Part shown: piece by piece, positions 1 to 8,437 of the stretch
How the letters are laid out: each line of letters starts with the position of its first letter
Numbering within the stretch: position 1 is the stretch's first letter
From: Actinomycetota bacterium
Lineage (GTDB): Bacteria; Actinomycetota; Acidimicrobiia; Acidimicrobiales; Microtrichaceae
DNA length: 11,275 nucleotides
Direction: 5' to 3'
NCBI GenBank assembly: GCA_018268735.1
Contig: JAFDWA010000028.1
Span: forward strand, 1-11,275
Made by a program: the position numbers and the translations under genes
The notes under the pieces: model-generated
Databases searched by the model: none
What the model saw: only the letters and a program-made list of their open reading frames with translations
What the model was told of the DNA's origin: nothing

Positions 1-555
1 GACCGAACCCGGCGCACTCGTGAACCTCGGGTCGTGCAGGGTCTGGACCGAATCGACGACGCAGAGCTCGGGTCGGGTCGCCTCGATGTGGACCGCGACG
101 TTGCCCATCACGGTCTCGGCCGCGAGCAGGAGGTCGTCGTGCAGCGCATCCACCCGCTCGGCGCGCAGGCGCACCTGGTCGACGGACTCCTCGCCCGTCA
201 CGTACAGGACCCTCGCTCCTGCTCGGGCGCGGGCAGCGAGGACCTGCAGCACCAACGTGGACTTGCCGACGCCCGGCTCGCCGCCCAGCACGGTCACGCT
301 TCCAGGGACGAGCCCGCCGTCGAGCACCCGGTCGAGCTCTGCGGATCCGGTGGGGACGGGACGGCCGGCGCTCGACGAGAGCTGGGTGATGGGCGTCGGC
401 GGGTTGGCTGCCGCGAGCGGTGCAGCGAGCGCCTCGTCGACCTCGAGCTCCTCCGACAGGGTGTTCCAGTCCCCGCAGGAGGCGCAGCGGCCCGACCACT
501 TGGGTGCACCGGCACCGCAGCTCATGCACCTGAAGACGGTCCTCGTCCGCGCCAT
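1..555 (-). CDS. radA: DNA repair protein RadA, N-terminal part (runs off left edge)
   Basis: RadA (Sms) is a RecA-like ATPase that promotes branch migration and processing of recombination intermediates in the cytoplasm. The 185 visible codons begin MARTRTVFRC and show the N-terminal C4 zinc finger (C10, C13, C24, C27, in CMSCG and CASCGDW), then the linker SELDRVLDGG, the Walker A motif GEPGVGKST (residues 92-100, Lys98) and a Walker B-like strand ending VVD (Asp168). The KNRFG motif and Lon-like C-terminal domain lie beyond the window. The ATG at 555 is 15 bp downstream of the lipoprotein gene on the same strand, so co-transcription is likely. A TACGGT box 7 bases upstream could also give a leaderless transcript. 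In many actinobacteria disA lies next to radA; that would be off the left edge. Identity is very secure. Confidence 0.97.
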   Translation of the reverse strand, partial: MARTRTVFRCMSCGAGAPKWSGRCASCGDWNTLSEELEVDEALAAPLAAANPPTPITQLSSSAGRPVPTGSAELDRVLDGGLVPGSVTVLGGEPGVGKSTLVLQVLAARARAGARVLYVTGEESVDQVRLRAERVDALHDDLLLAAETVMGNVAVHIEATRPELCVVDSVQTLHDPRFTSAPGSV

Positions 556-562
556 GGGCGCG

Positions 563-568
563 ACCGTA
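563..568 (-). promoter_or_regulatory. Putative -10 box for a leaderless radA transcript
   Basis: TACGGT on the minus strand fits the TANNNT -10 consensus. Seven bases separate it from the radA ATG (555), so the first A of the start codon is at the expected +1. No Shine-Dalgarno sequence is seen before radA. The box lies just past the lipoprotein stop codon, so it would be an internal promoter. Confidence 0.45.
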
Positions 569-570
569 GG

Positions 571-1344
571 TCAGTGCTCTGACACCGGGTCACGACCCGA
601 TCTCGTCGAGGTGGCGACGAGCACCAGTGCAGCGACGACCATGACGACCCCGACGCCGACCAGCAGGAGCGTCGACGTGCGCCGATCCGACGCCGCTGCA
701 CGCAGGGTCTGCGACGACGCCTTCCCACCGGTGAGCGGCACCGACCAGCGGGCAGCACCACCGGTGATCCGGCCGTTCGACGAGTCGACGCCACCGGGCA
801 GCACCACCCGCACGGTGAGCACGGCGGTCGACGGCGAGCCGGCACCCAGCGCGGCGAGCTCCTCGGGAGTCCGGCCGAGCGGCAGGCCGCCGAGCAGCTT
901 CGACAGCTTCGGATCCGACAGGTCCGTGAGGTCCCCGCTCACGTGCACCGAGGTCCGGAACTGCATCGAGCTCCGAGCGAAGCGCTCCTCCGTCCGCAGC
1001 GACGTCCCGCGGAACATCCCGTCGGTGCCGCCGATCTCGTCCATCACCGCGGCGAGCTGGTCCGAGGACCGGAACGTCCGAACCGCGACGATCCGCAACC
1101 CCTCGCGCCGCGGCACCGGTCCGGTGAGCTTCCAACCGGCCGTCGTCAGGTCCCCGAGCGCCAACGCCTTCGGGTCGCCCAGCTGGCGGGCTGCTGCAGC
1201 GTCGAGGTCGACGGTCACCGTCACGGTCCCGGAGCCGCCGGGTCGGACCGCGACCGACACGTCGACGGCTGCCCGACACCCTCCGAGCAGCACCAGCGCC
1301 GCCACCACGATCGCGCTGAAGGGACCTCGCCGGGGGGTGGACAC
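571..1344 (-). CDS. LppM-like (DUF3153-type) lipoprotein with C-terminal membrane helix
   Basis: A 257-residue exported protein. The N-terminus has a positively charged stretch (PRR), a hydrophobic core and a lipobox LGGC with Cys23 as the lipidated residue. Just after the Cys the strand-rich sequence VDVSVAVRPGGSGTVTVTVD resembles the start of the actinobacterial LppM/DUF3153 lipoprotein domain. Residues about 226-244 form a second hydrophobic helix followed by a short charged tail (RSGRDPVSEH), so the mature protein would be held at both ends with the domain outside. The start is GTG, chosen because it precedes the signal peptide directly and lies 8 bases after a TAGCGT box. It sits between the DUF2231 gene (36-bp gap) and radA (15-bp gap), all on one strand. 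The function is unknown; M. tuberculosis LppM has been linked to phagosome interaction, which need not apply here. The lipoprotein call is firm, the family less so. Confidence 0.85.
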   Translation of the reverse strand: MSTPRRGPFSAIVVAALVLLGGCRAAVDVSVAVRPGGSGTVTVTVDLDAAAARQLGDPKALALGDLTTAGWKLTGPVPRREGLRIVAVRTFRSSDQLAAVMDEIGGTDGMFRGTSLRTEERFARSSMQFRTSVHVSGDLTDLSDPKLSKLLGGLPLGRTPEELAALGAGSPSTAVLTVRVVLPGGVDSSNGRITGGAARWSVPLTGGKASSQTLRAAASDRRTSTLLLVGVGVVMVVAALVLVATSTRSGRDPVSEH

Positions 1345-1352
1345 GGCTCCGG

Positions 1353-1358
1353 ACGCTA
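1353..1358 (-). promoter_or_regulatory. Putative -10 box for a leaderless lipoprotein transcript
   Basis: TAGCGT on the minus strand, 8 bases before the GTG start at 1344. It is the same hexamer, in the same CTAGCGT context, as the box before the PNPOx-like gene at 2080-2085. There is a GGAG 2 bases before the GTG, too close for a normal ribosome binding site. A 12-bp palindrome (1368-1379) lies just upstream near the -35 region. Confidence 0.45.
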
Positions 1359-1367
1359 GTGCCCGAT

Positions 1368-1379
1368 CCGCCCGGGCGG
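1368..1379. repeat. 12-bp perfect palindrome between DUF2231 and lipoprotein genes
   Basis: CCGCCCGGGCGG is fully self-complementary with no spacer. It lies between the DUF2231 stop codon (1381-1383) and the putative lipoprotein -10 box (1353-1358), around the -35 position. With no loop it is a poor terminator; an operator is possible, but GC-only palindromes are not rare in DNA of this composition. Confidence 0.35.
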
Positions 1380-1380
1380 C

Positions 1381-1950
1381 TCAGTCGTGCTGGCCGGGCA
1401 GCACGTCGTCCTCGGAGCGGTGCCAGGCCGGATGGTCGCCGGCGGTCTCCACGTTGAACCCGTACTCGAACACGAGCGAACCTCCGAAGGTGGCACCCAG
1501 CGCCACCAGCAGGGCGACGACGACCGACAGCACCATCAGCCACAGGGGCGTCGCCGAATGGTCGTGGTAGCCGGACAGGCGGGCAGCGACGTCGATCGCT
1601 GCGAGCACCGTCACCACGATCATGATCGCCGCATGGGTGTTGATGGTCCGCCGGGCCTGGGTCCCGGCCTCCGACGAGCTGCGGGCGTCGACGTAGCCGG
1701 TGAGGGCCGCGAGCAGCGCTCCCGCCAGGCCGACGACCATGATCCAACCGCCGATGCGCCACAGCTCCCCCGCCCATCCGTGCGACGCGCCCCCGACGTA
1801 GGACAGAACGTCCATCCCCGCGACGATCAGGTAGGCCCCGATGGGGATGTCGGTGAGCGGGGGATGGGACGGCTTGCCGGAGAAGCCGCGCAGCCCCTTG
1901 AACGTGCGGCCCTTGAGCGTGAGCGTCGGACGGACGGAGAACGTCTTCAT
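1381..1950 (-). CDS. DUF2231 family membrane protein
   Basis: A 189-residue inner-membrane protein with four predicted helices (about residues 35-53, 66-86, 108-126 and 137-158). The family signature is visible: SHPPLTDIPIGAYL at 28-41, matching the usual HP-x-L-x-D-x-PIG element, and GGSLVFEYGFNV near the end. The C-terminal tail is hydrophilic (HPAWHRSEDDVLPGQHD). Some DUF2231 proteins occur near cytochrome or metal-related genes, but no biochemical role can be assigned here. The ATG at 1950 is preferred over an in-frame ATG at 1986 because it has a good ribosome binding site (GAGAGGA, about 7 bases upstream) and the shorter form begins like the family. It is the first gene of the run DUF2231-lipoprotein-radA. 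Confidence 0.9.
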   Translation of the reverse strand: MKTFSVRPTLTLKGRTFKGLRGFSGKPSHPPLTDIPIGAYLIVAGMDVLSYVGGASHGWAGELWRIGGWIMVVGLAGALLAALTGYVDARSSSEAGTQARRTINTHAAIMIVVTVLAAIDVAARLSGYHDHSATPLWLMVLSVVVALLVALGATFGGSLVFEYGFNVETAGDHPAWHRSEDDVLPGQHD

Positions 1951-1965
1951 GTCGCAGTCCTCTCC

Positions 1966-1984
1966 GCACCCGTTCCTCGGGTGC
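1966..1984 (-). promoter_or_regulatory. Hairpin in the 5' leader of the DUF2231 mRNA
   Basis: GCACCCG and CGGGTGC form a perfect 7-bp stem around a 5-base loop. On the minus-strand mRNA the loop reads AGGAA, and the stem ends just before the ribosome binding site GGAGAGGA of the DUF2231 gene. It could affect translation or mRNA stability; the sequence alone does not show regulation. Confidence 0.4.
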
Positions 1985-2064
1985 ACAGCGGGCCTCCGTC
2001 GAGCAAGGGGGCCTCAGCACACACCTACCCGGATCCACGTCGCGATGCCACAGCCCCTGTCGCA

Positions 2065-2085
2065 CACGATCGTGCGTCCTAGCGT
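2065..2085 (+). promoter_or_regulatory. Putative leaderless promoter of the PNPOx-like gene with palindrome in the spacer
   Basis: TAGCGT at 2080-2085 fits TANNNT and ends 7 bases before the ATG at 2093, placing +1 at the A of the start codon. No Shine-Dalgarno sequence is visible. The 10-bp palindrome CACGATCGTG (2065-2074) lies between the expected -35 and -10 elements, where a repressor could act. A -35 box is not clear. Confidence 0.45.
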
Positions 2086-2092
2086 GCGGGCG

Positions 2093-2548
2093 ATGTCCAA
2101 GACGATCCGCACGACCGACCTCCGATCGCACCTCGACCGCTACGGACCGCTCGCGGAGGTGATCACCGTGTCAGCGGACCATCGACCGCACGTGGTCACG
2201 TCGCTCGTCGAGATCGAGGGCGACCACCTCACCATCGTCGTCGGCGACCGGACCGCGGCGAACCTCGCCGAGCGACCAGACCTCTGCCTCACCTGGGCGG
2301 CACCGCCGACGGAGGAGCACATCCTCATCGTCGACGGCACTGCGATCGACATGTCTGCAAGCAGCGCAGCTGGGGACAGCGCAGTTGGGGACAGCGCAGC
2401 TGGGGACAGCGCAGCTGGGGACAGCGCAGCTGGGGACAGCGCCGTCGTCCGGGTGGTCGTGGCGCCGACCTCGGGGATCCGGCACCGAAGGGCGGACGCG
2501 GCAGGCGACGGTCCGAGCTGCGTCCGACTGACCGACGAGACCGACTGA
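2093..2548 (+). CDS. PNPOx-type split beta-barrel protein (putative flavin-binding oxidoreductase)
   Basis: A 151-residue protein resembling the small pyridoxamine 5'-phosphate oxidase-like family. Visible family elements are the strand and turn VITVSADHRPHVVTSLVEIE, the LTIVVGDRTAANLAERPD segment, LTWAAPP, the strand HILIVDGTAIDM, and VVRVVVAPTSGIRHR. Members are typically dimers binding FMN, F420 or haem; which cofactor this one uses cannot be told. Residues 92-116 are five repeats of A-(A/V)-G-D-S, encoded by a 15-bp tandem repeat, placed between two barrel strands and therefore probably a surface loop. The last residues and stop codon fall in a second, 17-bp tandem repeat. The start at 2093 is chosen because of the -10 box 7 bases upstream and because the reading frame further upstream has no family similarity. 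It is convergent with clpC and divergent from the DUF2231 gene. Confidence 0.85.
   Translation: MSKTIRTTDLRSHLDRYGPLAEVITVSADHRPHVVTSLVEIEGDHLTIVVGDRTAANLAERPDLCLTWAAPPTEEHILIVDGTAIDMSASSAAGDSAVGDSAAGDSAAGDSAAGDSAVVRVVVAPTSGIRHRRADAAGDGPSCVRLTDETD
2366..2440 (+). repeat. Five copies of a 15-bp in-frame tandem repeat
   Basis: The unit GCAGCTGGGGACAGC occurs five times head to tail; copy two (2381-2395) has one C-to-T change that turns Ala into Val. The unit is codon-aligned and 15 is a multiple of three, so copy-number changes by slippage would add or remove five residues (AAGDS) without a frameshift. It lies inside the PNPOx-like gene. Confidence 0.95.
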
Positions 2549-2574
2549 CCGACGAGACCGGCTGACCGACCCGG
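2528..2574 (+). repeat. 17-bp tandem repeat over the stop codon of the PNPOx-like gene
   Basis: The unit CTGACCGACGAGACCGA is present at 2528-2544, again at 2545-2561 with the last base changed, and partly at 2562-2574. The gene stop TGA (2546-2548) is made at the join between copies one and two. The same join recurs after copy two, so losing one copy would still end the protein within the same residues. Confidence 0.85.
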
Positions 2575-2605
2575 CCGCCCAGAGCGCTCCGTCGTCGAGA
2601 GCGGC

Positions 2606-5134
<2,529 letters not shown>

Positions 5135-5139
5135 TGGGT

Positions 5140-5168
5140 GCCTCCCGGGATGACGTCGGGTCAGTGTA
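5140..5168 (-). promoter_or_regulatory. Putative clpC promoter and ribosome binding site
   Basis: On the minus strand TACACT (5168-5163) fits the -10 consensus and would start transcription near 5156, giving a leader of about 22 bases. The leader contains GGGAGG, 6 bases before the GTG at 5134. No convincing -35 or known heat-shock operator is seen. Unlike several neighbours, clpC therefore looks like a leadered mRNA. Confidence 0.45.
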
Positions 5169-5221
5169 CCGCCCGGTCCTGTCGGCTGGTCCCCGGGCGG
5201 CAGGCACCCGCATCGGATCCT

Positions 5222-5308
5222 CAGCCCCGCCGGGCTGCGGCACACGTGCCCAGCCCGTGTGACGCACGGCGGAGGGTCGGCCTCCGGTGGGGTGCCCCAG
5301 CCGGCACC
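5222..5308. promoter_or_regulatory. Dyad cluster between clpC and the polyprenyl synthase gene
   Basis: Three inverted repeats lie in the 190-bp divergent region. CGGGCTG (5231-5237) and GGCAC (5239-5243) pair with GTGCC (5246-5250) and CAGCCCG (5251-5257), giving 12 pairs with one bulged C. CAGCCC at 5222-5227 could instead pair with GGGCTG at 5232-5237. GGTGCC (5291-5296) and GGCACC (5303-5308) form perfect 6-bp arms over the expected -35 region of the plus-strand promoter. Since both genes point away, these are not terminators; operators or activator sites are more likely. Confidence 0.4.
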
Positions 5309-5311
5309 GAG

Positions 5312-5317
5312 TAGCTT
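5312..5317 (+). promoter_or_regulatory. Putative -10 box for a leaderless polyprenyl synthase transcript
   Basis: TAGCTT fits TANNNT, and 7 bases separate it from the ATG at 5325. No Shine-Dalgarno sequence precedes this ATG. The box supports 5325 as the start over in-frame codons further upstream, which would lie upstream of it. Confidence 0.45.
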
Positions 5318-5324
5318 CTCGTGG

Positions 5325-6317
5325 ATGGCCGACCAGAACCCGCTCCAGGTCATGCCGTCCATGGCCGGCGACCTCGCACGGGTCGAGCAGCAGCTGATCG
5401 AGTCCGTCCGCTCCGGCGACGACCTGCTCACCGAGATCGCCTCGCACCTCATCGGAGCCGGCGGCAAGCGGGTCCGTCCTGGCTTCTGCATCGCCGCCGC
5501 CGCCACCGCGCTCAGGACCGACTCACCGGCGACGATCGACGCCGTGACCGGCGGCGTCGCCGTCGAGCTCGTCCACCTCGGATCGCTCTACCACGACGAC
5601 GTCATGGACGAGGCCGCCACCCGGCGCACCGTCGACAGCGTCAACGCCCGCTGGGGCAACCTCAAGGCCATCCTGGCCGGCGACTTCCTGCTCGCCCGCG
5701 CGTCGGAGCTCGCAGCCGGCCTCGGCGTCGAGGTCGCCGGCCTGCTCGCCGCGACGATCGGACGGCTCTGCGAGGGACAGCTCCTCGAGCTGCGCCATGC
5801 GTACGACCGTGCGCGGACCGAGGCGTCCTACCTCCGCTCGATCGAAGGCAAGACCGCGTCGCTGCTCGCGTCCTCCTGCCGGATCGGCGGCATCACCGCC
5901 GAGCTGCCACGCGCCCACATCGAGGCGTTGAGCGCGTTCGGCCACAGCTACGGGATGGCGTTCCAGCTCGTCGACGACGTCTTGGACCTCGTCGCATCCG
6001 AGGAGGAGCTCGGCAAGCCATCCGGCCACGACCTCGAAGAAGGCACCTACACGCTCCCGGTCATCCTCACCCTCGGGTCCGCGCACGGCGAGGAGCTCGG
6101 CGGGCTGCTCGGCGCTCCGATCGACACGCCCACCCGCGACCGCGCGCTCGACATCGTCCGAGACGGCGACGGGATCGCGGCGACGATCACACGCGCTCGC
6201 CGGTTCGCCGACGAGGGACGGGCAGCGCTCGCCGCGCTCCCCGACAGCCCCGGCGTGGTCGGGCTGTCCGCTGCAGCGGACTACCTCCTCGACAACGTCG
6301 AGGCTGCCGCCGCCTGA
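5325..6317 (+). CDS. trans-Polyprenyl diphosphate synthase (probably long-chain)
   Basis: A 330-residue cytosolic prenyltransferase that adds isopentenyl diphosphate units head-to-tail to an allylic diphosphate. Both aspartate-rich Mg2+-binding motifs are intact: DDVMD (residues 91-95, in [18 protein letters not shown]) and DDVLD (217-221, in [12 protein letters not shown]). GGKRVRPGF is the isopentenyl diphosphate-binding stretch near the N-terminus, and [18 protein letters not shown] is the conserved region after the second motif. The residues before the first motif are small (Gly86, Ser87) rather than aromatic, which in this family favours long products. The [15 protein letters not shown] context is like actinobacterial GrcC-type synthases, so a menaquinone side-chain role is likely but inferred. 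Start choice: ATG 5325, 7 bases after a TAGCTT box. The gene lies alone on the plus strand between clpC and the lysS operon. Identity is secure, chain length is not. Confidence 0.93.
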   Translation: MADQNPLQVMPSMAGDLARVEQQLIESVRSGDDLLTEIASHLIGAGGKRVRPGFCIAAAATALRTDSPATIDAVTGGVAVELVHLGSLYHDDVMDEAATRRTVDSVNARWGNLKAILAGDFLLARASELAAGLGVEVAGLLAATIGRLCEGQLLELRHAYDRARTEASYLRSIEGKTASLLASSCRIGGITAELPRAHIEALSAFGHSYGMAFQLVDDVLDLVASEEELGKPSGHDLEEGTYTLPVILTLGSAHGEELGGLLGAPIDTPTRDRALDIVRDGDGIAATITRARRFADEGRAALAALPDSPGVVGLSAAADYLLDNVEAAAA

Positions 6318-6321
6318 CCCG

Positions 6322-6339
6322 GCGCCTCACATCAGGCGC
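6322..6339. terminator. Small inverted repeat between convergent genes
   Basis: GCGCCT and AGGCGC form a 6-bp stem with a 6-base loop (CACATC), plus one G-T pair outside. It lies 5 bases after the polyprenyl synthase stop and overlaps the stop codon of the convergent ABM gene (6327-6329). There is no T-tract on either side, so it is at best a weak bidirectional terminator. Confidence 0.3.
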
Positions 6340-6629
6340 TGCGACGCGGTGACCTCGTGCTGGGTGATCTCGGTCCCCGTGATCGGCAGGGACGCCATGG
6401 CGGTCAGGAACTCGGCCATGTGCGCCGAGGCCATGTGGGCACCCATCGCGTCGAGCGTCGCCCACTCCTCGTAGACCCGGAACACCCCGGGGCGAGCCGG
6501 ATCCGCCCAGAACCCGTAGGTGATGTTGCCGTCCTCCGCCAACGTCGCCTCGGTCAACGGGCCGAACAGCTCGACCGCCGCGTCGTGGCCCTCGGGCTCC
6601 ATGGTGACGATTCCACTCACGATGAACAT
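6327..6629 (-). CDS. Antibiotic biosynthesis monooxygenase (ABM) domain protein
   Basis: A 100-residue protein with the ferredoxin-like ABM fold, related to small quinol monooxygenases such as YgiN. It starts with a strand (MFIVSGIVTM), continues with an E-rich helix (DAAVELFGPLTEATLAEDGN), the strand ITYGFW, and the family element VFRVYEEWATLDAMGAHMAS followed by HMAEFLTAM. Members act as dimers and oxidise aromatic compounds without cofactors, or degrade haem in some subfamilies. No substrate can be named from this sequence. It is the last gene of the coaX-lysS-FHA-ABM run, 16 bp after the FHA-like gene. No clear Shine-Dalgarno sequence precedes it; instead TACAGT (6636-6641) ends 6 bases before the ATG, so it may also have its own leaderless transcript. 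Confidence 0.85.
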   Translation of the reverse strand: MFIVSGIVTMEPEGHDAAVELFGPLTEATLAEDGNITYGFWADPARPGVFRVYEEWATLDAMGAHMASAHMAEFLTAMASLPITGTEITQHEVTASQRLM

Positions 6630-6635
6630 GGGCGG

Positions 6636-6641
6636 ACTGTA
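6636..6641 (-). promoter_or_regulatory. Putative -10 box for a leaderless ABM transcript
   Basis: TACAGT on the minus strand fits TANNNT and ends 6 bases before the ATG at 6629, the normal distance from -10 to +1. It would be an internal promoter of the lysS operon, in the 16-bp gap after the FHA-like gene. Confidence 0.4.
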
Positions 6642-6645
6642 ACGC

Positions 6646-6987
6646 TCACGCACCGACGCGGACCGCGCCGATCTCGTAGTGCGATCCTCCGGCCTCGAAC
6701 GTGACCGCGAACGCGTCGAAGCCGATCTCCGCCTGCTCGTCCGGGAGGATGTCGACACGACCTGCGCCGCCGCGCTCGACGACGCAGATGGTGGTGAAGC
6801 GACCGAGGTTCTGCACGAACCACCCGCCCTCGTGGGCTGCGAAGCATCCGAGGACGCGGTGCAGGTGCTGGTTGTCCGCGTCGACCGCCAGATCCCCGGA
6901 GCGACCGAAGGTCAGGACCTGCTCCGGCTCGAGTCGCACCTGCGCGCCGTCGTGCTCCACCAGCAGCGCCGCCATCCGGTCAGACAT
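6646..6987 (-). CDS. Small FHA-like domain protein with atypical recognition residues
   Basis: A 113-residue single-domain protein. Residues 25-36 (LTFGRSGDLAVD) match the start of a forkhead-associated domain, with the key Gly28-Arg29, and GGWFVQNLGRFTTI (54-67) matches the later strands. Where canonical domains have Ser-Arg-x-x-His this one has DNQHLHRVLG (38-47), and the usual Asn-Gly turn is also not clear, so binding to phosphothreonine is doubtful. I recall similar 'N-x-x-LHR' variants in actinobacterial proteins, but cannot check this here. The ATG at 6987 overlaps the lysS stop codon by 8 bp, so translation is probably coupled. The position after lysS and before clpC is where lsr2 sits in mycobacteria, but this is not an Lsr2 protein. 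An FHA-like fold is fairly likely; its ligand is unknown. Confidence 0.75.
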   Translation of the reverse strand: MSDRMAALLVEHDGAQVRLEPEQVLTFGRSGDLAVDADNQHLHRVLGCFAAHEGGWFVQNLGRFTTICVVERGGAGRVDILPDEQAEIGFDAFAVTFEAGGSHYEIGAVRVGA

Positions 6988-8437
6988 CCGGTCGGTCTTG
7001 CTCGAACCCGGCCTCGGGCCGCAGCGTCGGGAACAGGACGACGTCGCGGATCGACGACGTGCCCGACAGCAGCTGCACGAGGCGGTCGACGCCGATGCCC
7101 AGGCCGACCGTCGGAGGCAGCCCGTACTCGAGCGCGCGGAGGTAGTCCGAGTCGACCACCATCGCCTCGGCGTCACCGGCAGCCTTCTGGGCCGCCTGCT
7201 CCTCGAAGCGCGCCCGCTGGTCGTCGGGATCGGTCAGCTCGGAGAAGCCGTTGCACAGCTCCCGGCCGACGACGATCGCCTCGAACCGCTCCACGAGATC
7301 GGGGTCCTCACGGTGGCGGCGTGACAGCGGTGAGACCTCGGCCGGGTAGTCGACGACGAAGGTCGGGTCCCACAACGTCGCCTCGGTGCTCTTCTCGTAC
7401 AGCTCCAACAGCAGCTTGCCCGGGCCGTAGGAGTCGAGGATCGCCACACCGTGTCGGACGCACAGCTCGCGCAGCTGCTCGACCGGCGTGTGGACCGACA
7501 CCGCCTCACCCACCTGCTCGGAGGTGAGCTCGGCGAGCGACGCACGCCGCCACGGTGGAGCGAGGTCCACGTCCCTGTCGTCGAAGCGGACCGTCGTCGA
7601 GCCCGTGAGCTCGGTCGCGAGGTGTGCGACGAGCTCCTCGGTGAGCGCCATGTGCGTGTGGTAGTCGCCGTAGGCCTCATAGGCCTCGAGCATCGTGAAC
7701 TCGGGGTTGTGGCGGTTCGACATGCCCTCGTTGCGGAACACGCGGGCCACCTCGAACACCTTGTCGAAGCCGCCGACGACGAGGCGCTTCAGGTACAGCT
7801 CGGGGGCGATGCGCAGGTAGAGGTCGACGTCGAGCGCGTTGTGGTGGGTGACGAACGGCGCGGCGAGGGCCCCGCCCGGGACCGGGTGGAACACCGGGGT
7901 CTCCACCTCCAGGTAGCCGCGCTGCTCCATGAAGCGACGCGCCAGCGACAGCGCCCGTGAGCGCAGCTCGAAGGTGCGGCGAGCCTCCGCGGTGACCCAC
8001 AGGTCCACGTAGCGCTGGCGGAAGCGGGTGTCGGGGTCGCTGATGCCGTGCCACTTGTCGGGGAAGGGACGGCGGGTCGGCGCCAGGAGCGTCCAGTCGT
8101 CGACCCGGACCGACAGCTCCCCGCGTCGGGTGGTCATCACCTCGCCCCGCACCCCGATCCAGTCACCGAGGTGCAGCTCGCAGAACGACGCGAAGTCGGG
8201 GGTGCTCGTCGACGGAGCGAACAGCTGGATGCGTCCGCTGCGGTCCGCGAGGGTGCCGAACGCGAGCTTGCCCTGCACCCGACGCAGCATCAGACGTCCG
8301 GCGACGGTCACCTGCTCACCGGTCTCGGTCCCGGGCTCCAGGTCCGGATGCGCTGCCGCGATCGACGCGGCGGTGGACGACGGCTCGTAGGTGTACGGCT
8401 GCTCCCACCCGTCGAGGGAGCGGTCCTCGTCGGTCAC
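6980..8437 (-). CDS. lysS: Lysine--tRNA ligase, class II
   Basis: LysRS charges tRNA-Lys with lysine using ATP. The 485-residue protein has an N-terminal OB-fold anticodon-binding domain (about residues 40-145, VTVAGRLMLRRVQGKLAFGT) and a class II catalytic core. Motif 1 is near GYLEVETPVFHPVPGGALAA (about 174-193). Motif 2 is FRNEGMSNRHNPEFTMLEAY (234-253) with the ATP-binding Arg235 and Glu237. Motif 3 is GLGIGVDRLV with Arg452. The lysine-site stretches DYPAEVSPLSRRH and GRELCNGFSEL are present. The GTG start at 8437 overlaps the coaX stop as GTGA, and GGGAG lies upstream inside coaX. The reading frame continues far upstream, but that part only mirrors coaX. Length and motifs are normal for a functional enzyme. 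Confidence 0.98.
   Translation of the reverse strand: MTDEDRSLDGWEQPYTYEPSSTAASIAAAHPDLEPGTETGEQVTVAGRLMLRRVQGKLAFGTLADRSGRIQLFAPSTSTPDFASFCELHLGDWIGVRGEVMTTRRGELSVRVDDWTLLAPTRRPFPDKWHGISDPDTRFRQRYVDLWVTAEARRTFELRSRALSLARRFMEQRGYLEVETPVFHPVPGGALAAPFVTHHNALDVDLYLRIAPELYLKRLVVGGFDKVFEVARVFRNEGMSNRHNPEFTMLEAYEAYGDYHTHMALTEELVAHLATELTGSTTVRFDDRDVDLAPPWRRASLAELTSEQVGEAVSVHTPVEQLRELCVRHGVAILDSYGPGKLLLELYEKSTEATLWDPTFVVDYPAEVSPLSRRHREDPDLVERFEAIVVGRELCNGFSELTDPDDQRARFEEQAAQKAAGDAEAMVVDSDYLRALEYGLPPTVGLGIGVDRLVQLLSGTSSIRDVVLFPTLRPEAGFEQDRPDV

Noticed and set aside
20..1570. Long plus-strand open frame across radA, the lipoprotein gene and part of the DUF2231 gene
   Set aside because: Ser/Thr/Arg-rich translation without any motif; it crosses three well-supported minus-strand genes.
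1841..2092. Upstream extension of the PNPOx-like gene
   Set aside because: It would run into the divergent DUF2231 gene and has no family similarity; the -10 box before 2093 would then lie inside the gene.
590..2131. Long minus-strand open frame of 513 codons
   Set aside because: An Arg/Gly-rich out-of-frame shadow of the lipoprotein and DUF2231 genes, without recognisable domain.
2366..2440. CRISPR-like array
   Set aside because: The units are 15 bp, directly adjacent with no spacers, and encode in-frame peptides.
2585..2603. CGCTC-N9-GAGCG hairpin between the convergent PNPOx-like and clpC genes
   Set aside because: Only five pairs with a nine-base loop and no T-tract; not enough for a terminator call, although one is expected in this 57-bp gap.
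5135..5506. N-terminal extension of clpC up to an ATG at 5506
   Set aside because: It would overlap the first 180 bases of the divergent polyprenyl synthase gene and has no similarity to ClpC; the GTG at 5134 has a strong ribosome binding site and gives the family N-terminus.
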